64,000 bases of DNA, taken from assembly GCA_003117195.1 (NCBI GenBank), contig BDSI01000023.1, forward strand, positions 936,391-1,000,390, read 5' to 3'. The first letter of the stretch is position 1. Each line of letters opens with the position of its first letter. Below are positions 49,301-57,978 of the stretch, one piece after another. Made by a program: the position numbers and the translations under genes. The stretch comes from Eudorina sp. 2006-703-Eu-15. Taxonomy: Eukaryota; Chlorophyta; Chlorophyceae; Chlamydomonadales; Volvocaceae. The notes beneath the pieces are model-generated. The model was not told the DNA's origin and ran no database searches. It saw nothing but the letters and a program-made list of their open reading frames with translations.

Positions 49301-52300
49301 AACAACCACTCCCTCCCGGCCCCCAGGGCGGAGTGTCCAAGGCCACTCGGCAGCTGCACATCAGTGAGGACGTGTTCGGGGGCTTCAACCAGATGCTGCG
49401 GGGGGGCCAGATCAAGTACAAGGAGTACATTAGCTGCGGCAAGGTGGGTGAGGGCGGGGGGAGCGGCTGAGGCGCCTTGGAGGAGGGGAACGGGCGGCGG
49501 CTAGAGTGGGACAGCCCTCCAGTGGGACAAGAGCGGCCGGCCGTGTACACCTAGCAGCAACATGCAAACCGAGACATGACGATACGATAAGGGTCACATG
49601 CAAAGCAGTATATGACAGTACGACATTATTATTAGGATGTTACAGCGGACCTCGCGGGTCATCGGTGACAGCCAACGGCGACAGCCGAGGCTTCCTCACC
49701 ATACACTGCCTAAATGAACTAACGCCACCATGGCGCTCCGGACAGGCTCCCCAAGTGCACCGAAACACTCCCCGGGACCACACCACCACCAGGGAACCAC
49801 CCCGTTCCTGAGAACCAACCATGGCAAGGGATAAAGCCCGCTCAGGGGGAGTTAGCCACCAGGGCGCTTCCTATTAGCAAACCACCACCCCCAACCAAGG
49901 CGGGCTCACGTCTCTGGCGGTGGCCCGTAGTCTTGGAGGGCCACGGGGGTCGCGAGCCACCATCAGGGGCCTGCCCGTACGGTCCCACCGGGCCGAAAAA
50001 ACCGCCCACACCTAGCGATAGCTCCACCGGGCGTCAGTGCCCTGTCCACCCGCGGTCTATTACGACAGAATACCTACAGGGCTTAAGAATCCTGGCCTGA
50101 CGGAACCGGGCCACGGCACACAAGACGACCGTCCTGCACTTTCAGGATGGGGTGTGTAGCCCCCACCGCTGACCACCCTTTCACTGGGACTCCCAGCTCA
50201 GCGAAGTCGTAGAGCCGGCTCCAAAATTCTGCCACTGCCCGCCGGGCGGCTAGCCCTTCAGCGTCCCCTAATGGTTCCCCAATCCTTACCCCTAATGGCC
50301 GAGGGATCCCGCCCGTACGACATATGACACAGTCTGGCTCAGGCCCGACGAGGGCCACCTCGAGCTCCCCTTCCCCTCCTCCCAACGTCTCCCTCAGTAT
50401 CCCCTTCCATGTCCTCTCCTCACTCCTCCTCTCCTCCCGCACACCTCCCGCCTTACCTTTTTCCCCAGGGCCGCGACATGGGCTTCGACTCGATCAACGC
50501 CTTTGAGATCAAGATCAGCGGCGGAGGCGGCGAGTGTGTGGTGAGCCGCGATGTGGCCCGTCTGGGCCCCCGCATGGACCTGGCCCGCCTGCTGCACTTC
50601 TACCACAGCGGCCCCGGCTACTACATCAACTCGCTCTTCATCATGACGGCCGTGTGGCTCAACATCTGGGTCATCGCCGTCTTCGCGCTGGCCAGGGCGT
50701 CCAGCGTGCAGGTGGGTGGGGAGGGAGCGCGGCAGAGCGGGAGGGCGCCGGATGGGGCATGGGGATGCAGTATATATACAGACATATGGCAATTTTCATG
50801 TAGTACATGTAGTACATCCATCCTTGCAGAACCCGTAGCGAGCGCAATGCGAAGGTGGGCAATCCCCGGCCTGCCCTCCAACTCGGCCCTCTGACCAGCC
50901 CGGTCCAACCACCTTCCCTCCTGCCCCTTCCCTTGTCAATCCCCTCCTGCCCCTTATCTCCTAACCCTCGGGCCCTCCGCCCCTGCTCCTCCGCCCTCCG
51001 CCCCTGCCCCTCAGATTATCGGTGAGGACGGGTCCATGAAGCTGGAGGACACACTGAGGGTGGAGCACGCCCTGTCGCTGGGGCCGCTGATGCTGCTGCC
51101 GTACGCGGCTCAGCTGCTGCTGGAGTGGGGCCTCCTGCGCACTGTGGCCACCCTGGCGGTGCAGGTGGGGCGGGGGGGGTGTTGCGAGGGGGTGTTGGAC
51201 ACGGGGGGGAGGGGGATACGGGGAGAAGGCGGGATATGGACGAGGGCGGGACCCGGCACCCGGGGCATGGCCACGGGGAGGAGCCTTTGTGGGGCAGGAG
51301 GGGGAGGGAGGGAGAGACTCGGCAGATAGAGCACCCGTTTGTGCGGACACCCCGTGACGACACATGGGTCAGTGGATTGGGGGTTTTTCGGGAATGGAGA
51401 CCTGAATGAGAATCAGGGGAAACGGAATGTGCGGGGACCGCGAGGCGGGTCGTGGGGGAAAGCTGCCCTGGCAGTTGAGGTCGTTGTGACCGTTTTGCGG
51501 CGGCCCGCGAGCCTCCCTGGAGGGGGGGCCGCGCCAGGGACCGCGGATGTCTTCGCCCTAGGGGCCAGCTGCGTGTCCCTGACCGGGCAGTGTCGCAGCC
51601 CCACCACCCGGGGTCGTTGCACTGCTCCTCTGCGTCCCTCGACCCTCTCATGCCCTCGTCCCTCGCTCCCTGGCTGCGCTTTCAACCCCTCGTCCCTCGC
51701 TCCCTGGCTGCGCTTTCAACCCCTCGTCCCTCGCTCCCTGGCTGCGCTTTCAACCCCTCGTCCCTCCAGATCATCGCGGGCAGTGTGGCCTTTGCGGTGT
51801 TCCGGCAGCAGACCACCGCCTACTACTTCAAGGACGACATCACGTACGGCGGGGCCAGGTACATTTCCACGGGTGAGTGGGCAGCACGCGCCCGTACCTC
51901 GAAGGGGGCCTCGGAGGGTTTCTCCCGTGAGCAGCGGCCTGGGGACCACTGGGGGCCTGAGTGCTTAGGCTGTGGGGCAGCGTCCCTGCACTGCTCTGCC
52001 CGGTGGCCCGGTGTCTATCCCCTCAGCGAGATCGGAATACCTTTCCTTACAGCCGACCCCCGAAAGCTTCCCCTCTCCCACCTCCGCACTCATTCTAAAT
52101 TTCGACCACGTGTGGTGCCCTCGCACGTGTGCGTGTGCGTGTGTGCGTGTTTTCCTCAGGCCGCGGTTTCTCCATCACCTCGTCCGCCTTCACCACCCTG
52201 TTCACCAACTACTCGCGCTCCCACCTCTACCCGGGCATGGAGCTCCTGCATCTGCTCATCCTGTACGCAGCCGTACGGGACTGCCCGGGCTGCTCGTACG

Positions 52301-54228
52301 CTGCAGTGACGTGGGGCACGTGGCTGGTGGCGGTGGCGCTGCTGCTGTCGCCTTTTTGGTTCAACCCGATGGCCTTCACCCGGGAGAAGGTCCGCCGCGA
52401 CTGGGCGGCCTGGAAGGGCTGGATGCGGGGCGAGGTGGACCCCGCGGCGGGGAACAACTGGCACACCTGGAACAGGTGCGTGTGTGTGCGTGTGCGTGTG
52501 TGTGTGTGTGTGCGGAGAGGATGGAACACGTGTGGTGGGGTGGTCAGGAGTGTCGGGGAGAAGTGTGTGAGTGTGTTTAATGACGAACTCGCCCAGAACC
52601 CAGTGTGTAAAAGAAAACTGTAGCCGCGAGGACCAGTGTGTGGACCGGGGAGAGGCGGATGTGGCGGCGACGCAAGGGGTCGAGAGGACGAGCGGACGGG
52701 ATACCTTGCGCTCGGCGCGCGGGCAAGGATCAACACCGATACCTGACCACCTCCCGTGCGCTGCCTCCCCATTCTATCCCATCCCATCCCAGTCCGTTAT
52801 ACGCTATACACCTCAACCCTACCCCTAACCCTTCCCCTAACCCGTGTCCGTTTCTGGCTGTGGTTTCCCTCTTGAAACCCCCACCCCTTACCCCCCACCC
52901 CTTACCCCCCACCCCTTACCCCCCACCCCTTAACCCCCCACCCCTTACCCCCCACCCCTTACCCTCCACCCCTTGCCTCACAGGAAGCAACTCGAGAAGG
53001 TCCGCAACGAGCGGGGCACCGTCACCGACGCCTGGCTGAACGTGTTGGTGCGGCTGGTGGAGGAGGTGGTGCCCCGCATGGTGCTGGTGGTGGCGGCGGT
53101 GTCCCGCCTGGACCTGCGCCTGGACCAGGGCCCGGGGCCGCTGTCCTCCCCGCTGGTGTCGTTCACGGCCGCCACCGCCTTCATCTGGCTGGTGGTGCTG
53201 CTCAGCTGGGGGCTGCAGCGCCACTTTGCGGAGCGGGGTCGAGGGAGGGCCTGGCGGCTGTACCGGGTGCTGATGAGCGCCTTCGTGGCGGCGGTGCTGC
53301 TCGGCTACTCGGTGGCGGCGGGTGCGTGTGTGCGGGCGGGCGGGTGTATGGGGGGCGTGTGGGGGGTGCGGGTTTGGTTAGCGAGGAATGCATGTGGGGG
53401 GCCACCTTGAGGATGAGGGATGTGGGGCTGGCAGGCCGCAGGCCTGTGACGTTGAAGCGGTGAGCGACCTACCGTGAAACGAGCACTTGATCAATGGGGG
53501 AAAGGGCGTCATCTCGTCCGTCGGAGGTCCGGGGTGACAACGCACACACACAGAGGCAGGAACGACGTCGCGGTTCATCGTGCCGAGCGCGCCTGCGTTG
53601 GTGGGCTACCCTGGGTGGGGGAGTGGGTCATTCTGCGTCCAAGCCGAGTGGGCAGGGTTTTGCCGTTCGCTCACATACCCGAGTCCGCTACATGACACCG
53701 CGGTCCGAACTTCTGTGAATCCCCGCACCCCTCACCCCCTTGCCCCCCCCCTTCCTTCCTCCCGCCCCCGCAGTCCGGTTCCTGCAGGGCCCCCGCCTGC
53801 CCAACCTGGCCCTGCTGCTCTACGCCAACAGCCAGCTGGTGCTGGCGGTCCATCGGGCGCTGGAGCAGCTGGCCCCCGCCTCCTCATTTGCCCGAGCGCT
53901 GGTGGACGGTGGCTACTGGCTGATCGACTGGGGTGTGGGCACCTTGCTGCTGTGCCTGGTCACCTTGCTGGCCTGGCTGGGCTTCGTGGCCAAGCTGCAG
54001 ACCCGGCTGCTGTTCAACTCGAGCTTTGCGGAGAGCATCCAGCGCGGCAAGCTGGTGCGGACCATTGGCCTGATGAAGCTGGATGAGGAGCACAGGTGGC
54101 GGAACGAGGGTCAGGCGCGAGCCGCACTGGCCAAGTCGGTGGCCATGTCGTTCAGGAAACACGCGGCGGCGGGCCCACACCCGCAGCAGCAGCAGCAGCA
54201 GCAGCAGCAGGCGCAGCGGCCGCAGTGA
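29170..54228 (+). CDS. Giant callose (1,3-beta-glucan) synthase, GT48 family, 29 exons, about 4,358 aa
   Basis: Makes 1,3-beta-glucan from UDP-glucose at a membrane. Exons: 29170-32220, 32686-33474, 34021-34329, 34627-34748, 35064-35223, 35578-35921, 36638-36881, 37220-37341, 37513-37720, 37928-40330, 40665-40784, 41173-41375, 41785-42424, 42816-43610, 43869-43976, 44823-44959, 45400-45552, 46013-46096, 46321-46405, 46668-46782, 47090-48078, 48796-48969, 49327-49443, 50469-50711, 51015-51164, 51770-51872, 52160-52475, 52984-53321, 53774-54228. All 28 junctions keep frame. Order: disordered N terminus (1-1017); FKS1_dom1-like region (about 1100-1470); KTFRERRSW and first membrane cluster to about 1890 ([17 protein letters not shown]); 650-residue insertion; REAGNLRF region; GT48 catalytic part with [28 protein letters not shown] near 3643, [23 protein letters not shown] and [15 protein letters not shown]-terminal membrane cluster (about 3870-4300); polyQ tail. 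Plant enzymes have about 1,950 residues. No symbol is assigned because paralogues (GSL genes) cannot be told apart here. Confidence 0.9.
36171..36248. repeat. Inverted repeat / strong hairpin in callose synthase intron 6
   Basis: Left arm 36171-36194 (GGCGCGCCTAGTAACCGCGC then AGCA) pairs with right arm 36224-36248, whose reverse complement begins GGCGCGCCTGGGAAACCGCG. A nested pair CTGGTG (36204-36209) and CACCAG (36218-36223) lies inside. It could be a small MITE-like remnant or an RNA hairpin. Confidence 0.8.
38190..40330 (+). other. Callose synthase exon 10: about 700-residue low-complexity insertion
   Basis: It starts just after the conserved segment ending [13 protein letters not shown] and runs to the exon's donor. 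In plant callose synthases the corresponding loop before the FAQLWN-like segment (here [13 protein letters not shown] in exon 11) is short. It is rich in Gly, Ser, Arg, Ala and acidic runs ([10 protein letters not shown]) and probably disordered and cytosolic. Confidence 0.7.
44408..44791 (+). repeat. Dispersed element A in callose synthase intron 15
   Basis: 384 bases that match the reverse complement of 48138-48519 at roughly 95% by eye. It starts TTGCTATTTCCG and ends CCCCAATCCA. It contains no protein-like frame and no LTR. I see no clear target-site duplication here, so this copy may be the truncated or older one. Confidence 0.85.
44591..44600 (+). promoter_or_regulatory. Possible recursive splice site inside element A
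   Basis: A pyrimidine-containing stretch followed by GCAG|GTGAGT joins a good acceptor directly to a perfect donor, in the sense direction of intron 15. Such zero-length exons can serve as ratchet points. Use in vivo is unproven. Confidence 0.35.
44960..45399. repeat. G-rich intron 16 with tandem repeats and long G runs
   Basis: From 44960 to about 45120, GAGCGGAGGGG-type blocks recur with a period near 78 bases. From about 45278 to 45345 the plus strand is nearly pure G with single A breaks, giving many G-quadruplex-capable runs in the transcript. Confidence 0.8.
45901..45953. repeat. (CAACC)n microsatellite in intron 17
   Basis: About ten CAACC units with one CAATC variant, near the 3' end of the intron. 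Confidence 0.85.
46277..46311. repeat. (CCCCGA)n microsatellite before the exon 19 acceptor
   Basis: Five to six hexamer units, ending nine bases before the acceptor at 46320. It supplies the pyrimidine-rich tract of intron 18. Confidence 0.85.
48138..48519 (-). repeat. Dispersed element B in callose synthase intron 21, inverted relative to A
   Basis: 382 bases, inverted copy of 44408-44791. It is flanked by the 9-base direct repeat ACGGGGGTA at 48129-48137 and 48520-48528, which looks like a target-site duplication and so suggests transposition rather than segmental inversion. It is non-autonomous; the mobilising family is unknown. Confidence 0.8.
49618..49626. repeat. Target-site duplication of LINE copy 2, left
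   Basis: GTACGACAT, identical to 50315-50323. Confidence 0.8.
49627..50314 (-). mobile_element. 5'-truncated LINE (copy 2) inside callose synthase intron 23
   Basis: 688 bases, minus orientation, antisense to the host gene. Its 3' end has the same TAATAATA-type tail and 3' UTR as copy 1 at 16786. The coding remnant (about 50083-50314) reads [19 protein letters not shown], then [18 protein letters not shown], the C terminus of the LINE protein, with no frameshift at the point where copy 1 is broken. It carries about 90 bases (about 49804-49890) missing from copy 1. Flanked by the 9-bp target-site duplication GTACGACAT (49618-49626 and 50315-50323). It is far too short to be active. Confidence 0.87.
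50315..50323. repeat. Target-site duplication of LINE copy 2, right
   Basis: GTACGACAT, identical to 49618-49626. Confidence 0.8.
51661..51762. repeat. Three perfect 34-base tandem repeats at the end of intron 25
   Basis: Units 51661-51694, 51695-51728 and 51729-51762 are identical, each beginning CCTCGCTCCCTGGCTGCGCT. The last unit ends seven bases before exon 26, so the array forms the intron's pyrimidine tract. Confidence 0.9.
52878..52974. repeat. 14-base minisatellite at the end of intron 27
   Basis: About seven units of CCCCCCACCCCTTA with minor variants, ending just before the acceptor at 52981-52983. A CCCCTAACCC-type stretch at 52813-52845 precedes it. Confidence 0.9.
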
Positions 54229-54553
54229 AGGCACACGCTAGCGCCGCCGCCCCCGACCTGACGTGAGTGACCCTTTTGTGTTCTATCTGTGGGCCACCGG
54301 CGGGGGCGCGGGTGGCCTGACTGTGTCGGCGAGGATCTGTTGATGGGCCGACCTACGTACCTGGAGACGGCGTGATGCTCCGGGTCCCCGCTGCAGAGAT
54401 TCAGACAGCGCGCAGAGGTGGCGTCTTGAGTGCCGATGGCGCCCGACTGGATCAGTTTTAGAAGTTCGCGAGACAGGTGGAGATTGGGAGATGTTGTCAC
54501 TATCTCAGTTGGTACTGCCAGGAACGGTGAGTTGAACGTCGCACTAGAATTGA

Positions 54554-54558
54554 TGTAA
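54554..54558 (+). promoter_or_regulatory. Candidate poly(A) signal (TGTAA) of the callose synthase gene
   Basis: First TGTAA after the stop at 54228, 326 bases downstream. Confidence 0.55.
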
Positions 54559-56893
54559 ACGAGGTGCATGTCGGCATGTATGGGTGCATGTATGGATGGC
54601 TGTGGAGCTTGGCAGGTGCACGTACGACTCACCCCCGTTCAAGGGTGAATGGAAGACGCCATGGTCGATGTATGTTTGGGCGCTTGGGGTACTCTGGAAT
54701 TGATCTTGCTTGGCAGCGATGTCCTATGGCTGGGCGGATGGATGGCCTCTCACGAGCCGTTGAGAACTGGGTCGGAGGTGCGAAGTACTTGGATCGGCAT
54801 ACGTCACCGCAGCTGGCTTATGACAATGTGTTTTATGCGGCAGAGTGAGCGGCATCATCCATATTAGCACTGGGGCTGGGGCAGTGGCAGCACCTTAGCA
54901 CGCAGCAGCGGCAGGGGCGCCTGGAGGGGAGGAGGTGCAGCAGCGCTGAAGCACTGTTGGGGTATTGCTGTGGGTCTGCATGCCTGCCTGCGTGTGTACG
55001 TACGGAGGCGGTCTGGACAGGTGGTGTATGTGGCAAGGGGCACAGAATCGGTATGTAGTGATTGTGGAGGCTGTTAAGGGAACGGCAGGGCCGGACGGAA
55101 GTGGCTGCAGTGGCTGCTGTCGATGACTCTTGACACCGCCCGTCCTATCTGCTGCTGTGAAGCCACCGGACGGGTGTGGACAGCTCGATAGCCTTTGAGC
55201 TGGAACCGTCCCCAGTGATTTGGAGATGGGAACCCCCGCGGGAACGACCGGCGCCAGCGGCGGCACTCTGTCGTTCCGTACACGAGGATGGAGTCACCAC
55301 CTAGCGGCGGTTTGTTTCCGGGAAAGAGACAGCTGCTCGGGGCTCTGAAGTGGACTGGGGGCGGATGTAGCTGTTGCGGCAGGTGGTAGCAATGTTTATA
55401 GCCATCGATCTGTTGTGGCGATGATGGCACCATCGAACTGGTTGCGCCATTTGGTGCACTCACGCCGCGGGGCGTCTGCTTTTTGGTATACGATTGGCGG
55501 TTTGGAAATACATACCCAAGGCACATCCATGGCTGGATGGGGGCGTTGTGCGACTTTGTTGTCGCCAGTCTTCAGGCGGTTGTTGTCGTACGGTGCTGAA
55601 ATCGTGGTGCACATGGCTTCTGGAAACACGACGACAGAGCAGAGCGGGATATCGTTTTCTCCTCAAGCAAGCTGCAGCGGGTACTGAGCCATCGGGGTTG
55701 ACCTTGTGCGAGCAGCATAACTGGTGGGTCTGGAGCCAATTGCTAATTTTCATTCGTTCCTTTCGGGTAAATGACTTTTGCTTCGAGGGTTAATTGGGTA
55801 ATTTTGTACCTCGTGTCGGACTCGGTGTCTGGGCAACATGCAAGATGCAACTTGCCGGTGCAAAACCCACGGATGGTGTCTGACACAGGCTGACACGGAC
55901 GCGATGCGGGCGGGGCTGGCTTGTGGAGCTTTGTGGAGGGCTGAACCCGCTGTCTGTTGACTTAGCCACCACAGCGCGCATTTGCGTCCATGTTGGTCAA
56001 CGCACCCATTTAGAACTTTATTAATTAGTAACAGGCACAGCGGAATCCAGACCCTCCTTGTTGAGTGCGTGTTTGTTTGTTTGTTTGTGAGGGTGTATGT
56101 GAGGGAGGAAAATGAGTAATACTCAACAGGTGTGGGAGACCCGAACCCGGGATCGTTCTAGTTTTATGATGTACGGCACTATGGCTCAAACCCTTCCATC
56201 AGCGTGTGGAGTTTTAGTCTTTACAAGATGTTGAGCCGGATGTACGGCACTGTGGCTTCTGACCAGGCGAATGTCGAGATATGCCGGGAGAGATCTGACG
56301 GTTATGGATATTGGGTCTGTTCTGTGGGCCGCAATTGCATTACGATCAGCGGCCGCCCGATCTCTGGGTGTTGCGTTGGTCGGGGATGGAGACGTGGCGG
56401 TGGCGTGCCAGACCGTCGTTCACATGCACTTCGATAGAGCACGTGATATTACGAACAGCGGCCTCTGGGTACGGCATGACTACGGCAAGTTCACTGCTTC
56501 TGCCGGGCTGCAACACGTGTTTTTCTTGGCATGCTTGGATACCGTATTACTGCCGCAGATGAGGTGTTCGCAGCGGCAACAATCATTGCCACCGAAGGTG
56601 TTAAACCCTAGAGCCGCATCCCCTCCTTCACGTCGCGTCGGCGCTGCGGCTTGCTGTTGTCACCCGAATGACCGTACCGACCCACGCGACTCACTTCCAA
56701 CCAACCCCCCTTCAGGTGTATGCGCGTGTATTCGGTATCCAGTCGGCTTATGTCTGTCTATCTGGTGTTCTGGTCTTGGACGCGTGATGGTGGTTGAGGT
56801 ACTCAAACCTTTCCGAACGAAGTCCTGATCTGTTTGTATGAAACTATGCATGTAAGAAGATATGGCGGCAGGTTGGATACGTTGAATCGAGTG

Positions 56894-56898
56894 TTACA
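56894..56898 (-). promoter_or_regulatory. Weak candidate poly(A) signal (TGTAA, minus) of the GDPD gene
   Basis: First TGTAA on the minus strand after the GDPD stop, but about 1,080 bases away, so the real site may use a variant signal. Confidence 0.25.
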
Positions 56899-57978
56899 GT
56901 GGACCCGACGGAGGGATCATCCGTGCCTACCCAGGTGGATGGGTTGTTGTGTCACAGCGGGCGGGCCGCTGACCCGAAGGCAGCAGCCCGAGATATGAGG
57001 CATCGAACCACACGGGGCCAAACCCTGACCCCCAGGAGGGCACCAGACGGACCCGCGCCGGCTGCCTCGCAGCACGGCGAAGGGTGGCATCCGCAAGTGG
57101 GAGTGGTGGCGCAGGTAGCCAGGCCGCCCGGGGTAACTAGGGCAGTAGTAGCCGCGAGGGTGCCCCCGAAACAAAACGAAAATGTGCCCCCCCACAAACG
57201 CACACGAAGCGGCAGATGCCCTCCATTACCATATGCCCTCCGTTTTGCCCTGGGAATAGGTTACCTCTCACCTAACCCCTCGCAGCGACCCAACCGCCCA
57301 GGACCGCTTCCACGCGACCGTCTGGAAAGGGGGGACACATGCCGCACACGTGAGTTAGCCCAAGAGCCCCCCCCCCGTGAGCCAAGCAGTGCTCAGAAGT
57401 CACTCCGAGCACGCTGCTTCGGGCAGCAGCAGGGGCGCTGCCAGGACCCCTCCCCTCGCCTCCCCTAGAGGGCGAGAACGCAGCTGCCAGCCGGCACCGT
57501 GCAGTAAGTTGGGCCGCTGGGGCAGAGGCCGTAGCAAAGGCCCTTCTGCTCGCTGCCCCCGGGCACACTGAGCGGTGCGACCACAACTGCGGCTGACGAC
57601 ACCGCCGCGCGGAGTGACGCCCTCACGACGTACGGATCCGAGTGCGCGGGTCCGACCAACATCAACAGCTTGGGACTTCAGGCTTAGCCCCCTCCTACGG
57701 CCCCTCTTGGCGTACCCGGTCCAGGCGTCCTTGAACCTTGACTGGGTCGGGACCCCTCGACCAGGGTGGGTGGGTGGAAAAAGATGGATGGGTGGGTGAG
57801 TCGTGGGTGGGTGGTGCCACTCGGGTGCCCTCTGCACGCGGCGGATTTGTACACGTGCGGCATCCGGCCCGGTCTGGCCAGGCCCGATAGGCCGGTCGGC
57901 ACCCTCTGGGCCCACCTGGGCCCACTCACCCGCCTACCCACCGACGCCTTCACACCTCACCAGTCACCACACGTGTCA

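Larger units (their letters stand above)
54229..57978. other. Convergent intergenic region, callose synthase to GDPD
   Basis: Both flanking genes end here. It contains the callose synthase 3' UTR, a (GTTT)n run at about 56069-56090 and two near-identical 19-base segments (GATGTACGGCACTATGGCT-like) at about 56169 and 56239. No protein gene is supported. The GC-rich part 56900-57970 has long open frames on both strands but no splice structure or domain I recognise. Confidence 0.5.

Noticed and set aside
51661..51762. CRISPR-like direct repeats
   Set aside because: The units are adjacent with no spacers, in an intron of a eukaryotic gene.
56130..56160. T-arm-like sequence (GGTTCGGGTCTC on the minus strand) suggesting a tRNA or SINE head
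   Set aside because: No matching acceptor stem, anticodon arm or good A box can be built around it, so chance similarity is likelier.
56899..57915. Overlapping open frames on both strands in a GC-rich stretch
   Set aside because: No domain, no splice signals and no codon pattern separating one strand. It may be a repeat remnant, but I could not tie it to either LINE copy.
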